From NCBI RefSeq assembly GCF_036370855.1, contig NC_088102.1:41391835-41455834 (forward strand): 64,000 nt of DNA, read 5' to 3'. Position numbers and translations under genes: made by a program. The notes beneath the pieces are model-generated. The model worked only from the letters and a program-made list of their open reading frames with translations, was not told where the DNA came from and did not search any database. Source of the stretch: Dromaius novaehollandiae (Eukaryota; Chordata; Aves; Casuariiformes; Dromaiidae). Every line of letters begins with the position of its first letter. Within the stretch, counting starts at the first letter, position 1. Shown in pieces: positions 37,901 through 49,739 of the stretch.

Positions 37901-40900
37901 AGCTGGAGATATGCCAAAAATTCTGGCAAGAGATGCTTCAGTGAGTGAGTGCATTCACTCGGATGAGGGGGCCAGAGGATAGCTCTTGAGAAACAGTTCC
38001 TGAATCAGCTTTTAGTCTTGTTATCTGGCAGTGAATGTTACAGCTTTCACAGGGAGAAGTATGTTTCACAGTCCTCCCAGTGTCCTTACAGGGATGGCAT
38101 ACTGGATGTTGCTGGGCTGTATGAGAAAGATTATCAGGGCTCTGGTTAATTAAACCTATTACTGAAATGTTCTTTTTCTTTACCGGGTATTGCTTTTGGC
38201 ATGCAAACAAAATTGACGGTGCAAGAGGTAGGTTGCCAGCAAAGTAATAATGAGAAAAAGGATTAAACTTAATTTAACTTTCTACAAGTGATGGATTTAC
38301 ATTAATGGTTTGCCAGGAACAAAGAGAATGTGCTGGACAATTTGCATTATGCTGAACAACTGAGTATCCAATACACAGAGAAGTGAAAAATGTGACACAG
38401 GCCCAACCCTGCAAAGAATTTTATTCTTTCCACTGGTTGGTGAAGACTGCAAATACCTTTGCAGGATCAGGCCTTATCAGGACTTCAATTTTTTGAGCAG
38501 TGAATGGAGTAAGGTCAAAATATCAAATAAACACTACATCTCTTTGAGGTGCCATTTACATCTTTCTTCAGAAGTCACTCGTGCCTCCTTAGTAAGTTGC
38601 ACTCACTACATTTTTTGTGTCCTCTTAAATAAAATGTGTGTGGCTCTTGGCAATGCAGCTTATATGCTCATAAAATCTGGGTAACTTTGTGCTAAATCCT
38701 AATTAAGAAGTTTAATTGAGCCTCCAGTTGCTACTATGCCTATGTGAGCAGCAGCTGGGGACCACCTAATCATTCAGAGATGTGTGCTACTTTCCTTGTG
38801 TTTATTTAAGGAGTTTTTTGTGACACTGTTCTTCCCTTATGACAAATTTCCCTGAAATACTGGGCAGTGAAAGAAAACAGCATGTAGAGCTTTTGGCTAT
38901 TCCCAGGCAACCATCTAAGTACTCTGAAACTGATACTGAAGGTCTCTCTTTTTGCCTTAGGTCAAAACCCTTTTGTGTGCTGTACAGAAAAATAGCTAAA
39001 TTCTTCTTTATTCTTGAAAGCTTTTAATATTAGAAAGGCTAAATTGTCACAAGAAACATTTTATAATTATAGAGATTTCACCACCATTATTTTTCACCAC
39101 GTCCTTCACATTCAGACTTTGTTATATATCAAAAAATCCAATGTCTATCATCTTGCAGTGGCAGAGAGTGACATTCATGTTAAGGTCACAGCCCTACAAC
39201 GAGACTTTGAGCTCCCTGTGCTGGTAAACATTTAGAGCAACTTTGCTGTAGTCATTATTCTTGTGTAACTCAGATCAGACTCTACATAAAGTGCTCTGCT
39301 TCCGAGAAGAATCAATCGCACTAGTGTAAATTAAGCAGCAACACAAATAGCTCAGAAGGCCAGCTTTTTCAGATGTCATTTCCCCCCCCACCCAAGCCTA
39401 CTTAGCCATGCTTACATATAACTAACGCATACAACAGTCTAGCTTCTACCATATTTCAAAGAGTCGGCATCTTGGTTTTGTTAAGGGCCCAGTTCTGTTG
39501 AAACAGTTTCAGGTGATAAGATTATTCTGGTAAGCAGGGCTTAACCTTGGAAAACAAAGACTGATTTGAAATACAGAGTTCACCCTTCCTTCTCCTCCAG
39601 CATACACATGCACACACAGACTGCTTTCACTTTCTGCACATTTTAAATCCCATACAAACCAGTAAGCTTGCCAAGAAAAGTGTATATTCGTGTTCTGATA
39701 TTTTTTAGGAAGTCTTTCCTAACACGATATAAACTACCAGTACATGTTCCACTGTTCTGTATCTGCCCCCTACTGGCAAGGCGTGACGTTCAAGAAATCC
39801 GAGGCAAAAATACGGTCTACACACAAAAATTGGACTCTTTTACCTAAACCACTACAGTTCAACAGAACAACTTCCTGCTGTTGTTGCTCTTCCTACACAG
39901 GTGTACAGGCTTCTGCCCTAAGGGCTGCCCCAGCAGAATTCCATCAGAAGAAAAATACAAGCAAAATGAAAATAGTTTTATTACATTCATACAAAATCTG
40001 TCTGGGCCACTTCTAATACACTGATGAGAAGTGGAAGCAGAGAAAAGCTTTCTCATCCTCAAAATCTATGTTTTTTCAAAAACAGCTTTATAATCTTTTA
40101 TCAGAGGAACCTGGCTTCCACTGAGTTCTCACCAGCCGGTATGTATCTTTTCACTCCTCATAGATGATCTAGATTCCTCTAAGATACCTATGATATTTCC
40201 AGATAAATTTGGATGCACATCTGAAATCACTTAAACAAGACTGAACTGTAGTAGCATCCTGAGAAGGCAGGCTTGAGTAAGCAGCAATATCATGGCTAAG
40301 TACCATGGTTTGGGACTAGCCCCTGGCATGGTACAACTATACAACCTGTATTACGTACACAAGTGTTGGCTGAGATGTGCTTTTCAACCAGCAGAGATGT
40401 ATCAGAGTTTATTTTCAATGGGGCAGGAAGTCCTAGTTTACATCACCTGGCTTTATTGAGGCAGAACTGGACCTCTTGTATCAAAACAGAAGCTGAAACT
40501 CAAAACATTTTACTTCCTCACATAACAATGTAAAGCACAACTTGCAGGCATTTTCCCATTGTATGTTTGTACAGGACACGTGACCCCCATGGAACAGTGA
40601 TCTCCAAATCAGGGTTCATCATCTGAAGTGTGGACACAAGCCAGGAGCTGCAATAAAAGTGCCAGTGCACCCCTTCGACACTGTTTAACTGAGAGGCTGA
40701 TTTGGGGATTTTTTAGACAAATCGAAAAACCTTAAACCATTAAGATGTCTGAATCTGTTCTAAAATTAGACTTAACAGCTGAACTCATCCTTATTTAGGC
40801 CTAACTAATGATTTCTGCTATGAATGCTCTTGAACTCTGTGAAAAATTAAATATAGACCTGGCTTGAAATCCTGGCAATGCTGAAGTTAAAAAAAGTCAA

Positions 40901-41879
40901 AATTAACTCTTCAGCTGTGTCTCCTGGGCCTGTTATGCTGGGTGGCCCACACAACAGACCTGAGCATGCTTATTTAACATACCGTGTGAAGCTGATATAT
41001 TCCTATCTGTGAGATGCTGATAGCACCCTTGTAAGCCAGAATGTGGCTAAATTACTGCAGTTAAATGCTTTAGACTAACAGGAGGAGACAAAATTCTTTT
41101 GCAGAATCCATTCTCATAAATTATCTGACTCCATCAAAGATTTTTCCTCACAAAAGTATGACACCGACAAGTTCTCGTATTGAAGCTTGTTCTTGATCAG
41201 AAAAGTGTCAGCCTAGTATGACAGTAAAAATCCTTATGGCCTTCCACATTTTCCATGAGTTGAATCTTGCTGGTTGTGCCACCTCTCCTCGGCCCTGCAG
41301 AAGCCTCCTTGTGCTCAAGCTGCAGCTGCTGAAATGGCCGAGCAGCCCTCAGGCTGTCAGAGCACTTCCAGAGCCGCTGACAGTGCCGTTCTGGGAAGCT
41401 TCAGGCCTAGGGGAGAAATCGGGAGAGCACGGGCAAAAGTGGGTACAGATTACGAAGCAGTTAGTGGATCTGGCAAAAAAACCATGGCATGACACGACAG
41501 CATTTTGGTTCTGGAGATCCTTCAAAGGATGTAGCCTTTCACCTGGCACCTCCACTAGGAGCACAAGAAAGGGGGAGGAGGAGGCGTGACATACCAGGAT
41601 TAGACCCCATCCAGCTCTGATTCCTATTCCTTGTGTAGCGGAGCCTTACGAAGTAGTCTTATCTCATCTGACCCTTTCGGAGTGTAAAGTAATTGCGTGC
41701 CATCCAAAACAGTACCCTTATGCTGTACCTGTCGGAAAAGCTTTTCCAGAAATGCTTACAGCATCCTTGTGGAAAGCAGCCTTCCAGCCGGGGCAACATA
41801 ACCACACTGGTCAGCTCCCTACTGCATTCCTAATGATGACGTTAGGACAAAATGAAAGCGATTATGTTTTGCAGAGCAG
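34921..41879. other. Gene-poor interval between the two CpG islands
   Basis: No conserved frame or coherent splice pattern was found on either strand. An AT-rich (TTTAA)-like low-complexity patch lies at about 37.61-37.67 kb. This is intergenic between divergently oriented genes (minus-strand promoter at 33.7 kb, RIOX1 on plus at 42.2 kb), so it probably holds regulatory DNA for both, but nothing specific can be read. Confidence 0.5.
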
Positions 41880-43150
41880 CACCAGCGCGCACCTGCAGCT
41901 CCCCGGCGAGGCCCCGCCGGGGCCCACACGCGGGCTCTGCCCTTCGCCGCCGCCGCGACAGCTCCGCGCTGCCAGGACGCGCTCGGGAGGCCCGGTGGCT
42001 GCTCCCTCCGCAGCCGCCCTGCCGCCGGCCCGGAGAGCGGCCGAAACAAACCTTTCGTCTCTGCTTCGCGCCTCGGGCACGGAACCCCGCCCGGCGGCCC
42101 CAGAGAGGGGCGGGCGGCGCCGCGGAAGCGGTGGGGCGGGGCGGCGCGGCGCGGCCATGGCGGCGGGCGGCGCGGAGCCGCGGCGGCGGGTATCGGCGCT
42201 CTCCGTGTACCGGCGGGCGGCGGGCGCCGCGCGGCTGGAGCGGCGCCGCGGGCCGCCGCTGCCCGCGCGCGGTAAGCGGGCCAAGGCGCGGCCCAGGCGC
42301 GGCGCGGAGCCGCCGCCGGCAGCGCCGCCGCCCGCCGCCGCCCTGCCCCGCGTGGAGCGGGCCGAGGCGCCGGGCCGAGGCGCCGGGGGGAAGCGGCGGG
42401 GCGGCCCCGCGGCGGGCGCGGGCAGCCCGCGGGCCGCGAGCCCCGGGGGGAAGCGGCGGGGCGGCCCCGCGGCGGGCGGCGGCGTGGCGGCGCTGCTGCG
42501 GCGGCTGGGGCGGCTGGAGGACAGCCGGCAGCGGGCGGCGGAGCTGTTCCGGTGGCTGCTGGCGCCGGTGTCGCCGCGCGAGTTCGCGGCGCGGCGCTGG
42601 GAGCGGGCGCCGCTGCTGGTGCGGCGCGGCGAGCCCGGCTACTACGCGGGGCTGTTCTCGTCGGCCGAGCTGGACGGCATCCTGCGGAGCGGCGAGGTGC
42701 GCTTCGGCGCCCACCTGGACGTGACCAGCTACGCCGAGGGCGTGCGGGAGACCCACAACCCCGCGGGCCGGGCCCTGCCCGCCGTCGTCTGGGACTTCTA
42801 CCAGAACGGGTGCTCCCTGCGGCTCCTCTGCCCCCAGGCCTTCTCCGCCACCGTCTGGCAGTTCCTCTCCATCCTGCAGGAGCACTTCGGCAGCATGGCG
42901 GGGGCCAACACCTACCTCACGCCGCCGGGCTCCCAGGGCTTCGCCCCCCACTACGATGACATCGAGGCCTTCGTGCTGCAGCTGGAGGGGAAGAAGCACT
43001 GGCGCGTCTACGGCCCCCGGACGGAGGCCGAGGTGCTGCCCCAGTTCTCCAGCGCGAACCTCACGCAGGCCGAGCTCGGTGAGCCCGTGCTGGAGGCGGT
43101 GCTGGAGGCCGGGGACCTGCTGTACTTCCCCCGGGGGTTTATCCACCAGG
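41880..43150 (+). promoter_or_regulatory. RIOX1: CpG island covering RIOX1 promoter and 5' half
   Basis: A sudden rise in GC and CpG begins near 41880 and continues through the first two thirds of the RIOX1 coding region. GC boxes (GGGGCGGG forms) lie at about 42108-42150, directly upstream of the start codon at 42157. There is no TATA box in the usual place, as expected for a housekeeping gene. Confidence 0.8.
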
Positions 43151-43857
43151 GTGTCTGTCTCCCTGATGCACACTCGCTCCACATCACGGTGTCATCCTAC
43201 CAGAGGAACTCCTGGGGGGACCTCCTGGAGAAGCTCCTCCCGGCTGCTCTGCAGATGGCCCTGGAGGAGGACGTGGAGTACCGGCAGGGGCTCCCCATGG
43301 ACTACCTGGGGTACATGGGGGTCACCCACTCGGATGTGGCTGATGCTCGCCGAACGGCTTTTGTGGAGAAGGTGCAGAGTCTGATAAAGAAGCTCATCGA
43401 CTATGCGCCTATCGATGCTGCTGTGGATCAGAGAGCCAAGTCATTTCTTCACGACTGTCTCCCCCCGGTGCTGACACAAAGTGAAAAGGCACTGAGCGTG
43501 TATGGATTTCCAGCCCGGTGGCAAGATGGAGGCACCCGCGACGTCGATATACGAATAACGAAAGACACAGAAGTACGCCTCCTCCGTCACGGCATCATTA
43601 GACTGTGCAACGAGGAAGCTGGTGTGATGCTGTATTACACGACAGAAAACTCACGAGTGTATCATAAAGAAGAGCCCAAGTCCCTTGAGATAGATCCTGA
43701 GTATACCGATAGTATCGAATTTCTCCTGTCTTCTTATCCAAACCATGTCAGTGTGGATACCCTTCCCTGTGAAGCCTTGGAGGACAAGATTTCTCTAGCT
43801 ACACTCCTGTTTGAGAAGGGCATTCTGACTACTAAGAAGCCTCTGGTGCAAGTGTAA
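42157..43857 (+). CDS. RIOX1: Ribosomal oxygenase 1 (NO66, JmjC histidyl hydroxylase)
   Basis: A single-exon gene of 566 codons, matching the intronless human gene (641 aa). The family is a 2-oxoglutarate/Fe(II) oxygenase of nucleus and nucleolus that hydroxylates a histidine of ribosomal protein uL2 (RPL8) and has been reported to demethylate histone H3. Residues 1-110 are low-complexity and Arg/Ala/Gly/Pro-rich, suited to nucleolar targeting. The JmjC core follows: the HxD pair is H265 and D267 ([20 protein letters not shown]) and the distal ligand is H330 ([11 protein letters not shown]). The spacing between H265 and H330 is the same 65 residues as in human NO66 (H340/H405). The last 170 or so residues form the winged-helix end ([51 protein letters not shown]). 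The frame is open further upstream to 41752, but ATG 42157 has an excellent context (GCGGCCATGG) and starts the family-like basic N-terminus, so I chose it. The N-terminus carries a 60-nt internal duplication. Convergent with HEATR4. Confidence 0.95.
   Translation: MAAGGAEPRRRVSALSVYRRAAGAARLERRRGPPLPARGKRAKARPRRGAEPPPAAPPPAAALPRVERAEAPGRGAGGKRRGGPAAGAGSPRAASPGGKRRGGPAAGGGVAALLRRLGRLEDSRQRAAELFRWLLAPVSPREFAARRWERAPLLVRRGEPGYYAGLFSSAELDGILRSGEVRFGAHLDVTSYAEGVRETHNPAGRALPAVVWDFYQNGCSLRLLCPQAFSATVWQFLSILQEHFGSMAGANTYLTPPGSQGFAPHYDDIEAFVLQLEGKKHWRVYGPRTEAEVLPQFSSANLTQAELGEPVLEAVLEAGDLLYFPRGFIHQGVCLPDAHSLHITVSSYQRNSWGDLLEKLLPAALQMALEEDVEYRQGLPMDYLGYMGVTHSDVADARRTAFVEKVQSLIKKLIDYAPIDAAVDQRAKSFLHDCLPPVLTQSEKALSVYGFPARWQDGGTRDVDIRITKDTEVRLLRHGIIRLCNEEAGVMLYYTTENSRVYHKEEPKSLEIDPEYTDSIEFLLSSYPNHVSVDTLPCEALEDKISLATLLFEKGILTTKKPLVQV
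42383..42478 (+). repeat. RIOX1: 60-nt-period direct repeat inside RIOX1
   Basis: The 36 bases at 42383-42418 recur identically at 42443-42478. In frame this repeats [12 protein letters not shown]-like blocks 20 residues apart (about residues 76-108). The offset is a multiple of three, so the frame is kept. Confidence 0.85.
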
Positions 43858-43873
43858 CTCTATTTTTGAACAA

Positions 43874-43879
43874 AATAAA
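43874..43879 (+). terminator. RIOX1: RIOX1 polyadenylation signal AATAAA
   Basis: AATAAA lies 17 nt after the RIOX1 stop codon and is followed by the T/G-rich ACAGTTGTTTATAAAGTATT. The implied 3' UTR is only about 40 nt, which is very short. A longer alternative 3' end, closer to or overlapping HEATR4, cannot be excluded. Confidence 0.7.
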
Positions 43880-44168
43880 CATACAGTTGTTTATAAAGTA
43901 TTCTCTCCTGTTCTTACCTTACACCTGCTGCTAAGTGTGAATCAGCGCTCTGGATCTCAGTTTCTGATCTGAGGGCAGAAGGGCTTTGACCTGGCTAGAC
44001 AAATCAAACACTGTTCTGGTAAAACAAGTGCCTGCTGTTGAACTGTGCATGATTAAGTGACTAGAGAAAGCAGGTGCTTAATTTTGTTTTTGCCAACCAT
44101 ATTACTACGTCCTAGGTAACTTTGAGATGCTAGTGAGCTTTTTTGCACTCAGCAGATCAGCTGTGTGT

Positions 44169-44374
44169 TTACAGTGTTTTAAAGCAGCCTGTGTTACTGT
44201 GGGAAGTACTCTCATTATTTAAAGACGTATTTGCTGATGGTCGCCCAAGAGCTATACCGAAATTTGGACCAGCAGGACTGAATTTGAATAGGGCGTTCTC
44301 TAACGGTTTGTTCTTCCTTGTGCCAGGGTTAGGGGTTCGGAAAGGCAGCTGGGATGGAGGGTGGTAAAGGTTTC
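44169..44374 (-). CDS. HEATR4: HEATR4 terminal coding exon 14
   Basis: Acceptor CTTCTGCACAG|GA, phase 1, running 67 codons to TAA at 44169-44171. It encodes NLYHPPSQLPFRTPNPGTRK, then LENALFKFSPAGPNFG, a Pro/Asn-rich tail with strong coding character. The 3' UTR would run towards the RIOX1 3' end (43.9 kb). I see no perfect AATAAA on this strand before that point, so the 3' end may overlap RIOX1. Confidence 0.75.
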
Positions 44375-44615
44375 CTGTGCAGAAGGTAAGTTCTCCCTTG
44401 ACCTTCATAATGCTACTTCAGAATTTGGCTTTCATGAATCTGAATGCATGTGCCTTATGTGATTTTGCTGTGCCTGTTAGGGAGCTGCTGACTGGTAGTA
44501 CCTCCTCTCACTGAAGAGGGAGCTCAGAAAACTGAGGGACGTTTTCTTCTGTGCTGGTGTTGTTCAGATAAGAAATCCCTCTAAACAGAAGTATTAGAGA
44601 GATTATTAGAATTAC

Positions 44616-44787
44616 CAGGAGTGGATTGAAAAACAGCAGTGATCCTCTCCAGGATGTCTTCGCGTTCAGAATTGAGGTCCTCTCTGCTCCAACAGATGTG
44701 GCTGGCTTTTTGCCGCAGCCAGTCCATAACCTTTTCAAATTTCAGTAGCTTCTGGGTCACCAAGTCCTTTTGGCTTAACCTGAAAAT
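44616..44787 (-). CDS. HEATR4: HEATR4 coding exon 13
   Basis: Acceptor TTTGATCTAG|ATT, donor CCTG|GTAATT; phase 0 in and phase 1 out. It encodes SQKDLVTQKLLKFEKVMDWL, then REDLNSEREDILERITAVFQ. Reading through the donor meets a stop at 44581, but splicing to exon 14 gives a much more protein-like tail and is preferred. Confidence 0.75.
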
Positions 44788-45207
44788 CTAGATCAAATAC
44801 ATTGGCAGGTGAGTGTGGCAGTAAATCCTCTCTCTTAATTGAAAAACTGTATTTGGTGCAAATAAACTATTGTTTGGGCCATGCAAGTAACAGCACATTT
44901 GTTTCACTCTGAAGTGTCATAGGAGAAGCCTAGGTGAGACTATTTAACTGCTTCGAAGACTTGCAAGTTAGTTTAAAACTTCAGATGTGAAAACACCTGA
45001 CAAATCTGCTGACACTTTTTTGTGGAAGATGTCCCCCACTTCCCTGGAAATCCTCTGTTAAAAAAGAAATGATGCTTCCTGTGAGGTAGCTAAATTACTG
45101 TGGCATATAGAAGAGATACAATGAGTGCAATTTATGTTTCTTTTATACCTAATCAGATGCACCTAATGCCCTGTTGAAAACTAACAAGCATTTTAAGTTT
45201 TCCTATA

Positions 45208-45208
<1 letters not shown>

Positions 45209-45250
<42 letters not shown>

Positions 45251-45270
45251 TATTTATTTATTTATTTATT
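45209..45270. repeat. (TTTC)n followed by (TTTA)n microsatellite
   Basis: About 10 copies of TTTC pass directly into about 5 copies of TTTA. It lies in HEATR4 intron 12 and reads as TAAA then GAAA on the sense strand. The plus-strand open frame across it (FFLSFFLSFF) is an artefact. Confidence 0.95.
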
Positions 45271-46107
45271 CCTGTAGAGCCTGTAAGGTACTGTTTGATG
45301 CTTTACAAGAGAATGGACGAGAGAACATCCATTTGGTCAGAAACATTTGGAGCATTACTTAAAGTTTTGTTCTGTTAGACAAGAGAACAAACGCACTGAT
45401 GAATAAATGTGAGGCAGCTTCCTAAAGCTATCCTTCTAGGTTGCCTGCAACATCATGCTGGGTAACTTGGATCCTGAAAATGGCACTGCAGCCCTGAAGG
45501 ACAGATGAATAATTTGGTTTCTGGAAAATTCACTGGGAAAAGATTCCTGCTTTAAAAAGGATCCTGAACATATTTCTGCTTAGGAAAATACATTATTTTA
45601 CTTAGATTTAAATTGGAAGGAAGACAGAAACATTTTTAAGGGGTTAGTTCTTTCTACAAGTGACCGTAACAAACTGAGTAAATGGGTGAAGCTTCTGCTG
45701 TAGTGTGTATAATAGGATTGATCAGATGCAGTTAGAACATACGAAAATTGGGATGCTGTAGTGGTGCTTGGGAATGAGCTTTGCTTGGAATTTTTAGTAG
45801 TTGCAGTTCAGACGGCAAGACTGAACACCAGAGCTGGATACTGATCTGCAGTATGATTTTAACAAAAACGGCTGCTGCAGTTTGGAGCTGTAGTGAGAGG
45901 GATACTGCAGGCTGCTGAAAGGAACCAACAGACTGATACTTCCCCTCCCACCTTCAAAAGCATAGATACGTTCTCCTGGATGGTAAATACTGTGACCTTA
46001 TACCTGGCCAAGCCTTGGCATAACAGTACCAGATTGAAACTCATGTAGTTCCTAGGCAGTTGCACCAAAAAAAACCCCAGTAATTTTTAACAGAATGCTC
46101 TCCTTAC

Positions 46108-46186
46108 CTCTTTCTTGATCTCTTTAATCATTTCTTGATCTTCCTCATGGGGAAAATTAAGGATCTTCATAGCTTTTCCCACTTCT
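46108..46186 (-). CDS. HEATR4: HEATR4 coding exon 12
   Basis: Acceptor TTATATTTAG|A, donor GAG|GTAAGG; 79 nt, phase 2 in and phase 0 out. It encodes EVGKAMKILNFPHEEDQEMI followed by a Lys-rich end. Confidence 0.8.
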
Positions 46187-47621
46187 CTAAATATAAATGT
46201 AATAAAATACAATTATGTGTTATTTGCACATAGCAAAGTTTTCAAAAGGAAGAAAGATCCTGAAAAAATTACATGCTTCCTGGATCCACTGGGTAATATA
46301 TATATATTTTTTTCCTTCACCTTGTACTACAGTGTCCCTGTACAGGGCTTCTGCAAGGAGGGCTGAAGGAAATGGCAGTTTGTCCCAGTGTCCCTATGAG
46401 GGATTAGAGAGCGCTCCAGCTTGTGTCACCATACAGACCCTCCGAGGTGCAGCTCTCTTGTAGGCTGTGTGGACACCCTTGTTCATTCATGTGACACAAG
46501 TATCCAGAGCAGAGCAAGAAGTGGCCCTATGCGAGCTGAGCAGTTAAGGCTGGTGTCTGCATGCTGGTGTGGGGTGGAGTTTGGCTTGAGAAGAACAGAA
46601 TTATATAAAAATGGCTTAAGAGGGAGGGAAACAAAAAGGAAAGTTGAGGGAGATGCAAATGACCAAATTGTTAGCTGTTGCCAGGAGCACTGGTGGTGAA
46701 TCAATGTTTAATATTCAAAATGTGATTTAAGCAATGTAATTTAGGCAGATTTAAGACTCGTGCTTCTCTCCTTGGCTGAGATTCAGCAGTTGCCCTATTA
46801 CAGTGGTGGGGCTGGGCTTTGAGGTGAGAACTTTATAATAGATAGTCTTTCTCTCTTTTTGTTTCTTTTTTGTTTTGTTTTGTTCTGGGATTTTTTTTGC
46901 CCCCCTTTTCCTACAGACTTCAAGCATACCTATGACAAATGAGACAATGATGGATCAACCCAGAGAAAGTACTTGCGTCTTTTAAACTTAATGTTGGGCA
47001 AATGTTGTGGTCAGCCTCACATTACTGTCTAGCTTTGCACAGGCCATCAGCGTTTGCTCTGTGGACCACAGTTTAAGAGTTGCAAAACTGGGGTGCGTCT
47101 GTCCTGCCCTCCTTTAGAAATGATGGAAAAATAGAGGAGCTCGCCCAGTTCTCCTTGCTTGCATAAGGCCTCCAACCATGACACCATGGGCTATACAGCT
47201 CAAGGGAGAAGGCAGGATTAATGCACCCTATTTAAAAACTTAGGAAGTCGCTGGAGAAAATTGGAACAGTGGGGGTGAGAGAGGAGCCCTGGCGCTTGCC
47301 TCCTCCCCTGGTCTCTTCCATAGCATTCTTGGGGCTCCTACAGTGGAGTGTGGAGACATCTTCCATATCCTCATCCTGTGATCATCTTTCCAGTGAGCTT
47401 GGTTTGCCAGTAGCTCCAAGAAGTGTTTTGTGAGTCAGTTTTATATGTCGCCCCTTCTCTACTCTATTGTTATCATTCAGTGTTTATCAAGAAAGAGGCA
47501 GCCTTAGGAAGGAAAGAATATGTGCACGCTATACATGTACTGTATCTACTAATAAGGCTATAGTAAGAGAAAGACTTCAGTTTGCCTTGGATATGTGCTC
47601 CTGTGGAGTTTAATGACTTAC

Positions 47622-47811
47622 TCTCTGACCGTTTCATTTGGCTCCAGAATCAATCTTTCTAATAGTGTAGCCTGAACATTTTCATCCTGCAAGCAGAGTC
47701 TGGCAATGCAACAGCAGGCTTCTCTCCGTACTTCTGGCTCTTCCTCATAGTGAACAGCCCAAAGAAGAAGATGCTTCAGCTCAGGACTCACATGGCCTAT
47801 TTGGCCCAATG
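47622..47811 (-). CDS. HEATR4: HEATR4 coding exon 11
   Basis: Acceptor TTCATTGGCAG|CA, donor AGAGA|GTAAGT; 190 nt, phase 1 in and phase 2 out. It joins exon 10 to read AIRALGQIGHV, then LKHLLLWAVHYEEEPEVRRE and ACCCIARLCLQDENVQATLL, a textbook HEAT unit. A C14 tract (sense strand) lies about 40 nt upstream of the acceptor. Confidence 0.85.
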
Positions 47812-47852
47812 CTGCCAATGAAAAGGAAGAAAAGCAGTTGTCTTTTAGATTT

Positions 47853-47866
47853 GGGGGGGGGGGGGG
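47853..47866. repeat. G14 homopolymer
   Basis: A run of 14 G on the plus strand in HEATR4 intron 10. On the sense strand it is C14, just upstream of the exon 11 polypyrimidine tract. Confidence 0.95.
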
Positions 47867-49669
47867 TGAAGGAGAGGAGGGAGGGAAGGAATGCTGCGGT
47901 GCTAATTAATGCATTAATTACAGTCCATCTTGCTTGTTAGGTTTCCAAAGAGCTCCCTGTTCACAGAGGCTCAGAGATATTGCATTTGCCCATCCAAAGG
48001 CTCCTTGAGCATAAGATGTCTGCTTGCTAAAGCGAGATGCAAAAATAAAGTGGTTCCTTGGGATTTTACAGCACTACGTATATGAAAGAAGGGAGATCTT
48101 GATAATGCTTTTGTCTTGAAGCACAGACATCCATGGTTGCTTATGAAGCCTACAGTCATTTCTGCCAGTAGTGTGCTGGCCTGGCCTTGTGAGAAACCCA
48201 GTGTGTTTACAATGTGTACACCAATATACTCTACATAAAATGCTACTGTTAGCAACATAGTTTTTTTTTTTTTAATATACATATATAAATCTGTGGCTTT
48301 CTAATGTTAGTGAGTACAAATTAAGGCAGAGTTTCCTAACAAGCTATTGTGAAGGTAAATATAGTGGGAGTTAACATATTAGATACAGGTATTCCGATAA
48401 AATGGTAACAAGAGATGAGTATCTGCATCTAATTGAACCTAAGACAGATTTTGGAGCCCAGAATGTCCCTCATCCACAGAATCACAGCTCTCCAAGTAAT
48501 TATTCTTATGCTATCCCCTCTGCTCTGGCTATAGAGTGGTATAATCCGCATCAGCAGTAAGGGGACTTGCACTATTTCCTAACCTGCATTTTGGAGATCC
48601 ACCCATGGAGGACAGCCTTGCTTCCCCACAGGTATGTATTTTTCCTAGGTTGCTTCTCCCTCCTGCCCCTTCTTGGTTGCTCCCTGCTAGGAGCTAGGAA
48701 AGAAACCTTAAGATATCCCCAAAGGTACCCCTTCCCACCTGATTTGAAGGTAGAAATCTAAGATTAGGGAAAGAAAATCTTCACGTTTCCCATATTAATC
48801 CTACACCTGATTTTATGCCTACAACTTTTCTAGCAAGGCCATGTTACAGGAGGGATTTGGATGGTGAGTTGCACAATAGAGAGATTTCCCTCTCTTCTCT
48901 CGCAGAAGTGACCCTTCATGTTGGGTCAGCATTGGATAGTCTGGCTTATAAAATGGTTATCTAACAGGCAAGTACTGAGAGAAGGTGCCTCCTTCTAGTA
49001 ACTGTCCTTCGGGATTAGGAAGCTGTCAGCTTCAAAACATGCTCATGGGATTTTTAGGAGACTGTAGGGGTTGTCTGTGCATTTTATCCCAGGCATTGGC
49101 ACTTAGAAGCTGATTCTGAAAACATAAAAGTACTCATAGAAATGATCCCTTTTCCTGGATTTTAATGTTTTGGGATATCATGCTCTGGTTCCAGCTATAG
49201 TAAAAATTCATCAACAAGTGTTTTTCTGATGAAGTTTATCAGCTAGGCTTGAACAGTGTGGCAGCACAGAGATGCTGAAAGCAAAAGAACGCAGTAAGCA
49301 GCAAAAATATTGGCTATTGGCAGCTGCTGACAAAAGGGCAGCAGAAGATTCTTGCTTCTGTATAAAAGTGGTGAAAATCCCAACACAACTCCTACACAAA
49401 AATAGTTATATTTAAACTTAAAACTAGTGTTTGTAGGATCATAGGCTATGACAAAGATTTAAATCCATGTACCGTATCAGCACTCTGCCATTGCCACAGT
49501 ATGACTGATGCTGCTTGATTTACTGTCTGCATGTCTCTCATGCCTGGCATGACACTTTCAGATTTTGAAATCTTAAAATGTTCAGAAATCAATGAAAAAA
49601 AGATGAAGTCTTGAGGATAGGCTGAAATTGCCTTCCAAGGACCTGGGTTGTTAATGAGTTCTGCAGTAC

Positions 49670-49739
49670 CTCTGATGGCAAAAACCTTGATTATCCAATG
49701 AGGATCGTACTGCATCATCTCATAGAGACACCGAAGGAC
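49670..49739 (-). CDS. HEATR4: HEATR4 coding exon 10
   Basis: Acceptor TTCTATTGCAG|GTC, donor AGAG|GTACTG; 70 nt, phase 0 in and phase 1 out. It encodes LRCLYEMMQYDPHWIIKVFA; the HEAT helix continues in exon 11. Confidence 0.85.

Noticed and set aside
41752-42156. 135-codon upstream extension of the RIOX1 frame
   Set aside because: It includes AT-rich upstream DNA and GC boxes, and its ATG has a poor context. ATG 42157 has a strong context and the family-like basic N-terminus.
41842-43182. Antisense frames of up to 446 codons opposite RIOX1
   Set aside because: They are shadows of a GC-rich coding sequence. The sense frame matches RIOX1 with intact catalytic residues.
44581-44615. HEATR4 ending at the read-through stop after exon 13
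   Set aside because: The last residues are Asn/Ser/Thr-rich intron-like translation. Splicing at CCTG|GTAATT to the exon at 44374 keeps phase and gives a convincing Pro-rich tail.
45174-45362. Plus-strand frame with Phe/Leu/Ser repeats
   Set aside because: It is the translation of the TTTC/TTTA microsatellite.
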